From Syntrophotaleaceae bacterium (GTDB taxonomy: Bacteria; Desulfobacterota; Desulfuromonadia; Desulfuromonadales; Syntrophotaleaceae), in contig JAWKQB010000002.1 in NCBI GenBank assembly GCA_041390365.1, forward strand, positions 124,001 to 188,000: DNA of 64,000 nt, given 5' to 3'. How positions within the stretch are numbered: the first letter of the stretch is position 1; every line of letters begins with the position of its first letter. The notes beneath the pieces were generated by a model. It was given only the letters and a program-made list of their open reading frames with translations, did no database searches and was not told the DNA's origin. The translations under genes were made by a program, and so were the position numbers. Positions 55,536 to 64,000 of the stretch are shown here, piece after piece.

Positions 55536-57295
55536 GGCAGCACCCCGATGCCGCTGTGGACCAACCCCGCGTAGATGCCGTCACGGGCCAGCAAGGAGCC
55601 ATGGTCACCGTCTTCGACGATGGCTCCCTCGGCCATGACCACAATCCGGTCGGCAGCGCGGGCCGTGTCCAGGCGATGGGTCAGCATGATAACGGTTCTG
55701 CCCTCTGCCAGTTCCCGCAGGCTCTCCATCACCAGCCGCTCATTGCGGACGTCCAGGCCTGCGGTCGGTTCATCCAGCAGCAGGAGGGGCGCTTTTTTGG
55801 CAAAGGCGCGGGCCAGGGCCAACCGCCGTGCCTGTCCCCCGGAAAGAAGTTTTCCCTGCTCTCCGACGGGAGTATCGAGGCCGAGAGGAAAATCGGCGGA
55901 AAAGTCGATGACTCGGGCCGCCTTTGCCGCATTCTCGATCTGATGCTCATCCAGGTGCGGGTTCCCCATAGAGATATTCTCTCTTATGCTGCCGAAAAAC
56001 AGGGTTGGCCGTTGAGGCACCCAGGCGACCAGCTCCCTCCAGCCGGAAGGTGACCAGTCGCTCAGTTCCTTGCCGTTGATCAGGATCTGCCCCTCCTGCA
56101 GGGGCAGGAATTGCAGCAGCAGCTGGAGCAGGGTGCTTTTCCCGGACCCGCTGGCACCCACCACGGCAATCCATTCGCCCGGTTTCACGGACAGGCAGAG
56201 ATTGTTCAGCGCGGGCCGTCCCTGCTCGTAGGTGAAGGATACCTGTTGGAGTTCGAGGTCGATGGAGCCCGGACGGAGGTCGGCCTGTCTTCCCTTTTCG
56301 TCAAGGGGTTTTGCCTGGGCCAGGATATGACGAATCTCCTCGGCGGCACCCAAGGCTTCAGCACGGGCATGGTAATGAACGCCCAGTTCCCGCAGAGGCT
56401 GATAGAACTCCGGTGCCAGCAGCAGTACAAACAGTCCGGTCTGCAGGGTCAGACCTCGCCCGTAAAAACCGAAATCGAGATGCTGCAGAAAAGTCATGCC
56501 CAAAAAAACCGCCGTCAGGGCAATCGCCATGGACGTGAAGAATTCCAGTGCTGCCGATGAAAGAAAGGCGACCCGCAGGACCGCCATGGTGCCCTTGCGG
56601 TAATTTTCGGACGTTGAGCCGATTCGATCGGCCTCCCCGGCGGATCTCCCGAACAGTTTCAGGGTGGGCAATCCCTGCAGGGTATCGAGGAAATGGGCGC
56701 TCATCCGGGAAAGCTGCTGGAAATTTTTTTGACTGAGTTTGTCGGCACCCCGCCCGATCATGACCATGAACAGGGGGATGAGGGGTGCGGTCAGGGCGAA
56801 GGTCAGGCCCACCATCCAGCTGATGGAAAAAACGACCAGAACGATCATCAGCGGAACCAGCAGAGCCAGTTTGATTTGAGGCTGATAATGGGCAACATAG
56901 CCGTGCAGGGCCTCAACCCTTTCCAGAAGGGTACAGACCAGCGGTGCCACCTGTTTTTTGCGGACGGCGGTTGGTCCCAGCTGGTTCAGCTGTTGTAAAA
57001 GATGCTGACGGACCGTCTGTCTCATCAGGGTCGAAGCCCGCTGGCTGCACAGCTCCCGTCCCCACACCAGCACGGAGCGAAGGATGATGACGCACAGCAA
57101 GGCCGCAAAAAACGGAAGCATGGCTTCCCGCTGGATCCCCCGGATAACGGCCTGATGGATAACGGAAGCCACGAGCCAGGCCTGCAGGATGATACAGAAT
57201 CCGGCTATGCCTCCGAACAGGGTGGATAAAAAAACCCAGCGCCGGGAGCGGGGGCTGAGGGAGGCAATCAGGTCGATGGCCGATAAAGTTGCCAA
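55532..57295 (-). CDS. cydD: thiol reductant ABC exporter subunit CydD
   Basis: 587 residues. A membrane part with FGGIAGFCIILQAWLVASVIHQAV, then GELCSQRASTLMRQTVRQHLLQQL and PLIPLFMVMIGRGADKLSQKNFQQL, the CydD-type core. NBD: Walker A VGASGSGKST, Q-loop VPQRPTLFFGSI, signature LSGGQARRLALARAF, Walker B LLLLDEPTAGLD and switch His in MLTHRL. First gene of the cydDC pair. No obvious terminator downstream of cydC, where a C9 run lies near 53743. Confidence 0.95.
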   Translation of the reverse strand: MATLSAIDLIASLSPRSRRWVFLSTLFGGIAGFCIILQAWLVASVIHQAVIRGIQREAMLPFFAALLCVIILRSVLVWGRELCSQRASTLMRQTVRQHLLQQLNQLGPTAVRKKQVAPLVCTLLERVEALHGYVAHYQPQIKLALLVPLMIVLVVFSISWMVGLTFALTAPLIPLFMVMIGRGADKLSQKNFQQLSRMSAHFLDTLQGLPTLKLFGRSAGEADRIGSTSENYRKGTMAVLRVAFLSSAALEFFTSMAIALTAVFLGMTFLQHLDFGFYGRGLTLQTGLFVLLLAPEFYQPLRELGVHYHARAEALGAAEEIRHILAQAKPLDEKGRQADLRPGSIDLELQQVSFTYEQGRPALNNLCLSVKPGEWIAVVGASGSGKSTLLQLLLQFLPLQEGQILINGKELSDWSPSGWRELVAWVPQRPTLFFGSIRENISMGNPHLDEHQIENAAKAARVIDFSADFPLGLDTPVGEQGKLLSGGQARRLALARAFAKKAPLLLLDEPTAGLDVRNERLVMESLRELAEGRTVIMLTHRLDTARAADRIVVMAEGAIVEDGDHGSLLARDGIYAGLVHSGIGVLP

Positions 57296-57480
57296 GAAAG
57301 AAAACCTTTCGGAAAGTGAGATTCCAGAAGACTGTCCGACATGGGCATGAATCTGGGATCCCCAGGTCCGGCTGGCTTCTACCGGAAAATACCATCATGA
57401 TAGGAAAAAGGGAAATTCTGCATGGCAAAATTCCCCCGAAGAGTCTCCCTCTATTTGGATTCAAAGGCATTCATGGATGC

Positions 57481-58056
57481 TCAAAAGGTATACCTAACCC
57501 CTGCACCGACCACATTGGAGCCGCCGGACATACCATCGAAGAGCCCGAATACGCCCGAGCGGTGATGAATTCGGGCAAACAGCGTCCACTCGGTCTGCTG
57601 CGGCACCTGCAATGCCAGTTCGAACATCAGGTAGTTGAGCAGACGTGAGGTACGATCATGTTTTTCCACCTCGATTTCCGGATCGTCAGTGGCATAGGAG
57701 AGGCCCTCGCCAATGGCAAAACTGGTATCCAGATAACGGTCCCAGGGAAAGGTCAGCCAACGCAGGCCAATCAAAGCATTGAATTCGAAATGATCCTGCA
57801 GTCCCCAATGTTTCACCACCTGCCCTTCGCCCTCGAGACGTAAATGACGTCCAATGTCTTTGATCTCCTTGTTTACAATCAGGGCGGAAACATAGGAATC
57901 GGCATACTCGCTGGGCGACAGGGTTTCCCTGAGAGTGTCATAACAGGCCCGTCCCCCAAAAAGGCCTACCGATCGGCCGTCCCCTGCAAAAGCCCTGTGC
58001 TGCACCACGAAAAGCAGCAGGACCGATAGGAAAAAAAACAATTGCTTCCCTTTCAT
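57481..58056 (-). CDS. PagL-like acyloxyacyl hydrolase/outer-membrane barrel
   Basis: 191 residues from the ATG at 58056 (AGGAGGGGG at a good distance). A signal peptide (KGKQLFFFLSVLLLFVVQHRAFA) is followed by eight or so beta strands with alternating hydrophobicity. It ends in GVRYTF with the C-terminal aromatic needed for barrel insertion. EWTLFARIHHRSGVFGLF matches the catalytic His/Ser region of PagL lipid A 3-O-deacylases, including the HHRS core. Such enzymes remodel lipid A in the outer membrane. Substrate and activity are not proven. Confidence 0.85.
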   Translation of the reverse strand: MKGKQLFFFLSVLLLFVVQHRAFAGDGRSVGLFGGRACYDTLRETLSPSEYADSYVSALIVNKEIKDIGRHLRLEGEGQVVKHWGLQDHFEFNALIGLRWLTFPWDRYLDTSFAIGEGLSYATDDPEIEVEKHDRTSRLLNYLMFELALQVPQQTEWTLFARIHHRSGVFGLFDGMSGGSNVVGAGVRYTF

Positions 58057-58167
58057 AAACCCCCTCCTTGCCATTGCCGAATAAAGAAATGTATGGTTAA
58101 GAATATTCCACAGCAAAGGAAAATCAACAGCCGATCAGTAAGCAATGCCAAGCAAGGGGGTGATTTC

Positions 58168-58476
58168 ATGCAAAGAGTTTTCAGCAGCCAGATTCTCGCC
58201 CTGGTTGAAAACATGAAGAATATACTGAGGATTCACGGCATCGAATCCAGAATTACCAATCAGTATCTGAGTGCCGCTGTCGGCGAGATTCCTCCCATTG
58301 AAGCCTGGCCGCAGTTATGGGTGGCGGATGAGGACTTTCAACCGGCAATAAGGATTATTGAAGAAGCTGAAAAGGATCATCCGGAGTCTCACGAGATCGT
58401 TATCTGCCCGCACTGCGGGGTGGAAGTCGAAGGACATTTCGCCGAGTGCTGGAATTGCGGTCGAAAAATCGATTGA
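58168..58476 (+). CDS. DUF2007 signal-transducing-type protein with zinc ribbon
   Basis: 102 residues from the ATG at 58168, which has AAGGGGGTG at good spacing. The DUF2007 (PII-like fold) part is MQRVFSSQILALVENMKNILRIHGIESRITNQYLSAAVGEIPP..ELWV-like with the usual ending AIRIIEEAE. A C-terminal zinc ribbon has ICPHCGVEV and CWNCG. DUF2007 proteins are thought to sense ligands like PII proteins; no clear role. The next gene (phosphodiesterase) starts 30 bp later, so they are probably co-transcribed. Confidence 0.82.
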   Translation: MQRVFSSQILALVENMKNILRIHGIESRITNQYLSAAVGEIPPIEAWPQLWVADEDFQPAIRIIEEAEKDHPESHEIVICPHCGVEVEGHFAECWNCGRKID

Positions 58477-58506
58477 ATACCCGGTAACCCCCTTGGAGCA
58501 GGAGAC

Positions 58507-58983
58507 ATGGATAAATTTATCATCGGCGTCATATCGGATACTCACGGCCTGCTTCGTCCGGAAGCTCTGGAATCCTTGAAAGAGGCCGATCTGATCGTGC
58601 ATGCCGGGGATGTCGGCAAACCCCAGGTTCTGGAATGTCTGCGAAGCCTCGCGCCGGTGGTGGCCGTGCGGGGGAACACCGATCACGGGGAATGGGCCCG
58701 GAATCTCCCATGGTTTGAAGCCTTTGAATGTGCAAAAACCTCGATCTACGTCCTTCACGACCTCAACGATCTGGATCTTGATCCTGCCGCCGGGGGTTTC
58801 GCCTCAGTCATCAGCGGGCATTCCCACCGTCCAGACATCAGTTGGAGAGATGGTGTTCTGCTGCTCAATCCCGGCAGTGCCGGCCCCCGAAGATTCAAGC
58901 TGCCGGTCAGCGTGGCTTTGATTCAGGTGCAGGACGGAAAGCTCACGCCTCGGCTGATCGAGTTGAACGTCGGAGATCAGTGA
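58507..58983 (+). CDS. YfcE-family metallophosphoesterase
   Basis: 158 residues. Metal-site motifs in order: GVISDTHG (Asp, His), IVHAGDVG (Asp), VRGNTD (Asn), VLHD..., SGHSHRPD (two His). Length and motifs are those of the MJ0936/YfcE phosphodiesterase group, which act on bis-p-nitrophenyl phosphate-like substrates in vitro; their biological substrate is mostly unknown. GGAGCAGGAGAC precedes the ATG. It is convergent with the outer-membrane barrel gene. Confidence 0.94.
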   Translation: MDKFIIGVISDTHGLLRPEALESLKEADLIVHAGDVGKPQVLECLRSLAPVVAVRGNTDHGEWARNLPWFEAFECAKTSIYVLHDLNDLDLDPAAGGFASVISGHSHRPDISWRDGVLLLNPGSAGPRRFKLPVSVALIQVQDGKLTPRLIELNVGDQ

Positions 58984-59027
58984 CTGCCGGAGCGTAAAAA
59001 GGGGTTAATCGAAAACAGGGACCGTAG

Positions 59028-59909
59028 TCAGAAAGACACCTTTGCGAAGAGCAGGATCCCCTGGCGGTTGAAATCGAGGTCGCCGGGAAAATCGATTTCC
59101 AGGAATTCTCCTTCTTCATCCGTATCCACCGAGACGTTGAGGCTTTCATAGGCGAGGCCGATACCCAGATTCTTAAAGAGATCGTATTCCAATCCTATCC
59201 GGAAATCGATCAGGGTCCCCTCATAACCGGAGAATTCCAGATACATGGCGGCAATATTCGAAAAAAAGTTGAATTTTGGAGTGATTTGAAATTCGGTTCG
59301 CACAAAGAGGGCAGGAAAGGGTACGATGACGTCGTCAATTTCCGGTCCGTTCCCCGATCTACTGCCAATTTCAAATCCATATCGAACCGGCACCACATAG
59401 GTTCCCAGGCCGGTTCCCAGACTGACCCTATCGTCCTGGATCAGGGAGTAGCTGTAAAGGAGGCGATAAAGCTCGAGGTCCAACTCGGTTTTCACCCGGT
59501 TTTCCGGGAGGATGACAAATCCACCGACCGAGATCTCCCGGTTCAGGCGTTCATCGGATTCCCGATGATGCCGCACATAGGTAAAATCCAGCCGATGGCG
59601 CAGTTGCCGACCCAGGCGAAGATAAGCGTCGGCTTGAAAATCGAACTGGCTTTCCTCCAGGCCGAGCAGATCTTCGCCGTTGAGTTTTACCCCCTTGCGG
59701 TTCCCTATCCGCAATCCGAGATCACTCTCAAAGCCCGCGTAAACGCCACCCAGACGGATTGCGCCCCGTTCCCATGCATACCTGTCATCCGCCGCGTGGG
59801 CAACTTCACAGGCCAGGGCCAGAAACATCATGAGAAAAGCCAGCAGACCGAAGCTTCCTGTCCCAATGAAAAACCTTTTCCGCCCTGTCCAACCCTCAGG
59901 AAGTTCCAT
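59028..59909 (-). CDS. outer-membrane beta-barrel protein of unknown function
   Basis: 293 residues. A long N-terminal hydrophobic segment (LLAFLMMFLALACEVAHA) is a signal peptide, with cleavage before ADDRYAW. The mature part has about ten to twelve amphipathic strands (for example IRLGGVYAGFESDLGLRIG, RLDFTYVRHHRESDE, LIDFRIGLEYDLF). It ends in LLFAKVSF, the aromatic C-terminus of BAM substrates. No named family can be assigned. A porin-like or adhesin role is possible. Start at the first ATG (59909); the ribosome site is weak. Confidence 0.78.
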   Translation of the reverse strand: MELPEGWTGRKRFFIGTGSFGLLAFLMMFLALACEVAHAADDRYAWERGAIRLGGVYAGFESDLGLRIGNRKGVKLNGEDLLGLEESQFDFQADAYLRLGRQLRHRLDFTYVRHHRESDERLNREISVGGFVILPENRVKTELDLELYRLLYSYSLIQDDRVSLGTGLGTYVVPVRYGFEIGSRSGNGPEIDDVIVPFPALFVRTEFQITPKFNFFSNIAAMYLEFSGYEGTLIDFRIGLEYDLFKNLGIGLAYESLNVSVDTDEEGEFLEIDFPGDLDFNRQGILLFAKVSF

Positions 59910-60038
59910 GGCCTGGTCCTTTTCTGAGATCGGGTGTATTTCGGGAGCTTGCTCAAGGTGAGATGTTTCTCACAGGATTTTAAACGGCGGAAAATGAATT
60001 TCAACAGTTCACAAAATTAGAAGTCTGGTTGTCAGTCT

Positions 60039-63000
60039 TCAGCTTCCTCTCCCTGTCTCCGCCAGAAACTCCCGGAGAATGCGGGCGGTGTGGGATAACT
60101 CCCCCTGCCGGGCCAGGTCTTCGGGGGTCCCCTGGGCCACCACCTGGCCGCCGCCATCCCCCCCCTCCGGTCCCAGATCGATCACCCAGTCGGCTTCTGC
60201 GATGATGTCGAGGTTGTGCTCGATGACCACCACCGTATTTCCGGCATTGCGCAGACGGTGCAGAACGCGGATGAGCTTTTCCACGTCGGCCATGTGCAGA
60301 CCGATGGTGGGCTCGTCGAGCAGATAGAGGGTCGATTGGGGCCCTCGGACAGAGCGCCCCGGTGCGGCCTTCGATGCCTTGCCGGTTTTTGCCAGTTCGG
60401 TGACGAGTTTGATCCGCTGGGCCTCCCCGCCGGACAGGGTGGGGCTCGGTTGCCCCAGGGTCAGATAGCCGAGCCCGACGTCCTGCAGCAGTTGCAGGGC
60501 GTGGTGAATCTTCGGATGGGCGGCAAAGTGATTTACGGCCTCGTCCACACTGAGGGAAAGCACCTCGCCGACGTTTTTCCCTTTGTAATGCACTGTCAGG
60601 GTTTCGGGGGTGAAGCGGGCACCGCCGCAGGTCTCGCAGACGACCTTGACGTCGGGAAGAAAACTCATCTCGATCTTTTTCAGCCCCTGCCCCTCGCACT
60701 CGGGGCAGCGCCCTTCCTTCACGTTGAAGGAAAACCGGCTCGGCCCGTAGCCGCGCATCCGTGCTTCGGCGGTACCGGCAAAGAGGCGCCGGATGTCATC
60801 CCAGAAACCGACATAAGTGGCGGGGCAGGAGCGGGGGGTTTTGCCGATCGGGGTCTGATCGACTTCCAGGACCCGGCCGATCCGCTCCCAACCCTGAATA
60901 GCGGAACAGCCGCGCAGGGGCGGGTTGTCCTCCCCTCCTTTCGTTCGGGCGGATGCAAGAAGCAACCGCAGATTTTCGTGAAGCACCGAGCGGACGAGAG
61001 TGCTCTTGCCGCTGCCGGAGACGCCGGTGACGCAGACCAGCCGCTCGACAGGGATCGAGACGCTCAGATCCTTGAGGTTGTGCAGGCTGGCGCCGATGAT
61101 TGCCAGGCGGGGGGCATCCGGGCCGGGCGGCTTAGGCCGGCTCCCTTCCAGGGGATGTTGCAGGGGGCGGGCGAGATAACGGCCGGTCAGCGATTCCGGA
61201 TGGTTCATGATGTCCTCGACGGAGCCGGCCGCCACCACCCGGCCGCCGTTGACCCCGGCGCCGGGGCCCAGATCCACCACGTGCTCGGCGCGGCGGATCG
61301 TCTCCTCGTCGTGTTCGACCACCACGACAGTATTCCCCTTTCCCTCCAGCTTCTTCAGGGTATCGAGCAGCATCCGGTTGTCCCGCGGATGGAGTCCGAT
61401 GGTCGGTTCGTCGAGGATGTAGCAGACGCCGCGCAGATTGGAGCCGAGCTGGGAGGCGAGGCGGATCCGCTGGGCCTCTCCCCCGGAAAGAGTCGGCGCC
61501 GCCCGGTCGAGAGTCAGGTAGGAGAGGCCGACCTCACGCAGAAACTCGAGCCGGCCCCGCAGTTCGGCGAGGATGTCGCGGGCGATTTCGGCACCGCGGC
61601 CCTCGAGCGGAAGCTGCTGGAAGAACTCCTCGGCGACCGACACCGGCCAGGCGGTGAGATCGGCGATGGAACGCCCCTGGAAACGGACGGCCAGAGCTTC
61701 CGGCCGCAACCTCTGACCGCTACAACTCGGGCAGGTCTGCTCGGCGCCCTCCCACCATTCGTTCCACCAGATCTCTTCTCCGGATTGCGCCTCATCGAAA
61801 CCGGGCAGAACCAGTCCCGTGCCGTAGCAGTGGTCGCACCAGCCGTGACGGGAATTGAAGGAGAAGAGGCGCGGATCGGGCTCTTCGAAGCTGCGGCCGC
61901 AGCCCGGACAGGAGCGCCGGGTGGAGAAGATCGCCGCGGACCGGCCCAAAGCCTTTTCCTTGAAGGCACCTTTCGTAGGGCGTCGGAAACTTTTTTTCAC
62001 CGGCGCATCGGCTTCCGTGGCGGCAGGGAGAATCTGTACCATTCCCTTGCCGTAGTCCAGGGCGCGGGACAGCAATTCCCGCAGTTCGGTTTCGGCCTCG
62101 GGCGTCACGGTCAATTCCCCTACAGGCAGCGCGATGTCATGTTCCCGAAAGCGGTCGAGACGGGGCCAGTCGTCGGTGGGGAGGAACTGACCGTCCACCA
62201 GCAGATGGGGAAATCCCTTGCCGGCCGCCCATTTGGCGAGGTCGGTGTAGTATCCCTTGCGGGCGGTGACCAGGGGGGCGAGGATGACGATCGGCGTTCC
62301 CTGAAATTCCTGAAAAGTCCGGGCCAGGATCATCTCCGGGGTCTGCGGCTCGATGGGGATGTCGCATTCGGGGCAGTACGGGGTGCCGAGCTTGACGAAG
62401 AGCAGGCGCAGGAAATGGTAGATTTCGGTCATGGTCGCCACGGTGCTCTTGCGGCCGCCACGGCTGGTACGCTGTTCGATGGCCACGGTGGGCGGGATGC
62501 CGTAAACCGCATCCACGTCGGGGCGGGAGGCGGGCTGCACGAACTGGCGGGCGTAGGCGTTAAGCGATTCCAGGTAGCGGCGCTGCCCTTCGGCGAAGAG
62601 GATGTCGAAGGCTACCGTACTTTTGCCGCTGCCGCTGATCCCGGTAATGACGGTGAACCGCCCGCGGGGGATGGCGAGATCGATATTGCGCAGGTTGTGC
62701 TCGCGGGCATGGACGATGCGGATCGCTTCTGGCGCGGGAATCGCGTCGGGCGGCGCGGGATTGGGAACGGGAACCAAGGCTGCCGATTCGTTTTGCAGAG
62801 CCTGACGGTAAATCTTCAGGGCCGTGCCAGTATGGCTGTGCGGATTCTCCACGATCTCGGCGGGAGTGCCGGTGCAGACCACTTCCCCGCCTGCCTCCCC
62901 CCCTTCCGGACCCAGGTCGACGATCCAGTCGGCCGCCCCGATCACGTCCAGGTTGTGCTCGATCACCAGCAGCGAATGTCCGTCGGCCAGCAGCATGCGG

Positions 63001-64000
63001 AAAGCTTCGAGGAGCCGGGCGATGTCGGAGAAATGCAGCCCCGTCGTCGGCTCATCGAACAGGAACAAGGTTGTGGGATTTTTATGACCTTGGACTCGGG
63101 ACCCGGGACCCGGGACCGCTTTCCGGGACCCTGGACCGTCTTTCCGGCCTCGAGACCGCCTTTCCGCACCCGGGAGCGGTTTTTTGGCCAAATGCCCGGC
63201 CAGCTTGAGCCGCTGGGCCTCGCCACCGGACAGGGTAGGGACCGGCTGGCCGAGCTTGAGATAGTCCAGACCCACCGCCATCAGCGGCTCGAGCCCGCGC
63301 AGGACTTCCGGGGCATGGGCGAAGAAAGCCGCGGCCTCGGCCACGGTCAGCTCCAGCACCTCGGCGATGGAGCGGGCGGGACCGCCGCCGGGCGGATGGC
63401 GTTTCACCTCGAGGATCTCCGACCGGTAGCGCCGGCCGTCGCACTCCGCACAGCGCAGGTAGACGTCGGAGAGAAACTGCATCTCCACGTGCTCGAAGCC
63501 GTTGCCGCCGCAGGAGGGGCAGCGCCCGGTTCCCGAGTTGAAGCTGAAGGTGCCGAGGGTATAGCCCCGGTCCTTCGCCAGGGGTTCGGCGGCAAACAGC
63601 TTGCGGATGGCGTCGAAGGCCCCGACGTAACTGGCGGGATTGGACCGGGTGGTGCGGCCGATGGGGGTCTGATCCACCAGAACGACATCGGCGAAATGCT
63701 CATGGCCGAGAATCTCCCTGAATGTGCCGGGTGTTTCCACCGGTTTCCCCTTGATTTTGCACAGGCCGGGATAGAGGACCTGTTTCACCAGGGTCGATTT
63801 GCCCGAGCCGCTGACGCCGGTGAGGACCACCAGCCGGTTGAGGGGCAGGCGGACGTCGATCCCCTTCAGGTTGTGGGCGGCCGCGCCGCGTATCTCCAGG
63901 TGGGGAGCGGCCGGTTCCGGCGCCGCGGAGAGGGGCCGGGCAAGGACCCTTTTGCGGCCGGTCAGGTAGTGCGCGGTTTCGGAGGTCCGGGATTGGCGCA
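60039..64000 (-). CDS. uvrA: UvrA excinuclease subunit, tandem-duplicated form, 5' end outside the window
   Basis: 1320 codons are visible, and the frame is open to the right edge. Three complete ABC halves are present. One begins with [15 protein letters not shown], the next with [22 protein letters not shown] (a UvrA N-terminal domain, SLNAYARQF), the last with [15 protein letters not shown]. Each has LSGGEAQR and a DEPT Walker B. Zinc modules [19 protein letters not shown]...CDHC and CPECEGQG are seen. The first half must be the C-terminal part of an upstream UvrA copy, so the full protein is a double UvrA of four ABC halves. UvrA finds bulky DNA lesions and loads UvrB. A repeat-derived insertion interrupts the first copy at 63086-63186. 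Confidence 0.95.
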   Translation of the reverse strand, partial: RQSRTSETAHYLTGRKRVLARPLSAAPEPAAPHLEIRGAAAHNLKGIDVRLPLNRLVVLTGVSGSGKSTLVKQVLYPGLCKIKGKPVETPGTFREILGHEHFADVVLVDQTPIGRTTRSNPASYVGAFDAIRKLFAAEPLAKDRGYTLGTFSFNSGTGRCPSCGGNGFEHVEMQFLSDVYLRCAECDGRRYRSEILEVKRHPPGGGPARSIAEVLELTVAEAAAFFAHAPEVLRGLEPLMAVGLDYLKLGQPVPTLSGGEAQRLKLAGHLAKKPLPGAERRSRGRKDGPGSRKAVPGPGSRVQGHKNPTTLFLFDEPTTGLHFSDIARLLEAFRMLLADGHSLLVIEHNLDVIGAADWIVDLGPEGGEAGGEVVCTGTPAEIVENPHSHTGTALKIYRQALQNESAALVPVPNPAPPDAIPAPEAIRIVHAREHNLRNIDLAIPRGRFTVITGISGSGKSTVAFDILFAEGQRRYLESLNAYARQFVQPASRPDVDAVYGIPPTVAIEQRTSRGGRKSTVATMTEIYHFLRLLFVKLGTPYCPECDIPIEPQTPEMILARTFQEFQGTPIVILAPLVTARKGYYTDLAKWAAGKGFPHLLVDGQFLPTDDWPRLDRFREHDIALPVGELTVTPEAETELRELLSRALDYGKGMVQILPAATEADAPVKKSFRRPTKGAFKEKALGRSAAIFSTRRSCPGCGRSFEEPDPRLFSFNSRHGWCDHCYGTGLVLPGFDEAQSGEEIWWNEWWEGAEQTCPSCSGQRLRPEALAVRFQGRSIADLTAWPVSVAEEFFQQLPLEGRGAEIARDILAELRGRLEFLREVGLSYLTLDRAAPTLSGGEAQRIRLASQLGSNLRGVCYILDEPTIGLHPRDNRMLLDTLKKLEGKGNTVVVVEHDEETIRRAEHVVDLGPGAGVNGGRVVAAGSVEDIMNHPESLTGRYLARPLQHPLEGSRPKPPGPDAPRLAIIGASLHNLKDLSVSIPVERLVCVTGVSGSGKSTLVRSVLHENLRLLLASARTKGGEDNPPLRGCSAIQGWERIGRVLEVDQTPIGKTPRSCPATYVGFWDDIRRLFAGTAEARMRGYGPSRFSFNVKEGRCPECEGQGLKKIEMSFLPDVKVVCETCGGARFTPETLTVHYKGKNVGEVLSLSVDEAVNHFAAHPKIHHALQLLQDVGLGYLTLGQPSPTLSGGEAQRIKLVTELAKTGKASKAAPGRSVRGPQSTLYLLDEPTIGLHMADVEKLIRVLHRLRNAGNTVVVIEHNLDIIAEADWVIDLGPEGGDGGGQVVAQGTPEDLARQGELSHTARILREFLAETGRGS
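63086..63186 (-). repeat. in-frame repeat insertion within uvrA
   Basis: Between the signature LSGGEAQR and Walker B of the first ABC half, about 33 extra residues ([14 protein letters not shown]...GSRVQGHKN) are inserted in frame. On the coding strand the DNA is built from units GGAAAGGCGGTCTCGAGGCC, GGAAAGACGGTCCAGGGTCC and GGAAAGCGGTCCC, followed by tandem GGGTCCC. This is a degenerate repeat tract that keeps the reading frame. Confidence 0.7.

Noticed and set aside
63086..63186. CRISPR-like array suggested by repeats near the right edge
   Set aside because: The units are short, degenerate, without spacers and in frame within uvrA.

Overview
The window looks like a chromosomal segment of a strictly or mainly anaerobic Gram-negative bacterium of the Desulfuromonadales/Geobacter-Pelobacter type (Desulfobacterota). 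This placement is an inference from gene content. The evidence is a single-chain pyruvate:ferredoxin oxidoreductase, a class III ribonucleotide reductase, PerR plus rubredoxin, a ferritin-like protein, a triheme c-type cytochrome, an MglA/MglB pair, tRNA 2-selenouridine synthase, MobB, cobalamin genes, an Mla-type outer-membrane lipid transport operon and a PagL-like barrel. Composition is GC-rich, except for a clear AT-rich patch around 47.6-48.2 kb. I saw no prophage, insertion sequence or CRISPR array.

Layout. 0-1.1 kb: rubredoxin and a PerR-type regulator. 1.2-4.7 kb: tRNA-Ser(GGA), a repeat that duplicates the tRNA 3' end, SRP RNA, then dnaX (with a likely programmed frameshift), ebfC/ybaB and recR. 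5.0-12.5 kb: the PFOR gene, mglB-mglA, a probable small RNA, and an acetylating aldehyde dehydrogenase. 12.6-17.7 kb: a small membrane protein, a three-gene set (VWA protein, histidine kinase, response regulator) and folA. 17.9-28 kb: an AI-2E-type permease, the mlaE-mlaF-mlaD-lipoprotein operon, a glycine-zipper lipoprotein, an SGNH esterase, PEP carboxylase and an M48 lipoprotein protease. 28-31 kb: cupredoxin-like lipoprotein, UbiA-like membrane protein, prenyl synthase and a UbiE-like methyltransferase. 31-43.2 kb: MsrA-MsrB lipoprotein, a ThiS-like protein, a DUF362 protein, selU, mobB, a triheme cytochrome, a ferritin-like protein, a DCC protein, engB, cobC, cbiET, an acidic membrane-anchored zinc-ribbon protein and a NUDT9-like Nudix hydrolase. 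43.4-47.6 kb: an EamA permease, then the nrd locus. 47.7-50.6 kb: an RlpA-like protein, a glycosyltransferase and a radical SAM gene interrupted by TGA. 50.8-59.9 kb: a SagB-type nitroreductase, an M42 peptidase, a methyltransferase, cydDC, a PagL-like protein, a DUF2007 protein, a phosphodiesterase and an outer-membrane barrel. 60-64 kb: a tandem-duplicated uvrA that runs off the window.

The genes together describe an anaerobe that makes acetyl-CoA from pyruvate by PFOR, interconverts acetyl-CoA and acetaldehyde, replenishes C4 acids with PEP carboxylase, makes dNTPs with an oxygen-sensitive glycyl-radical enzyme, and keeps oxidative-damage defences (PerR, rubredoxin, MsrAB, ferritin-like protein, CydDC).

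The most interesting observations are five. (1) The glycyl-radical domain of NrdD is encoded as a separate 48-residue protein, split inside the zinc knuckle, behind a pair of NrdR boxes. (2) A radical SAM gene has an in-frame TGA followed by 61 codons of conserved-looking C-terminal domain. (3) dnaX has an A10 slippery run, an immediate -1 stop and a following hairpin. (4) A promoter-to-terminator unit of about 80 nt carries an anti-Shine-Dalgarno loop. (5) Repeat elements occur at the tRNA-Ser gene, inside the uvrA reading frame, and as a 69-bp palindrome before the EamA gene.
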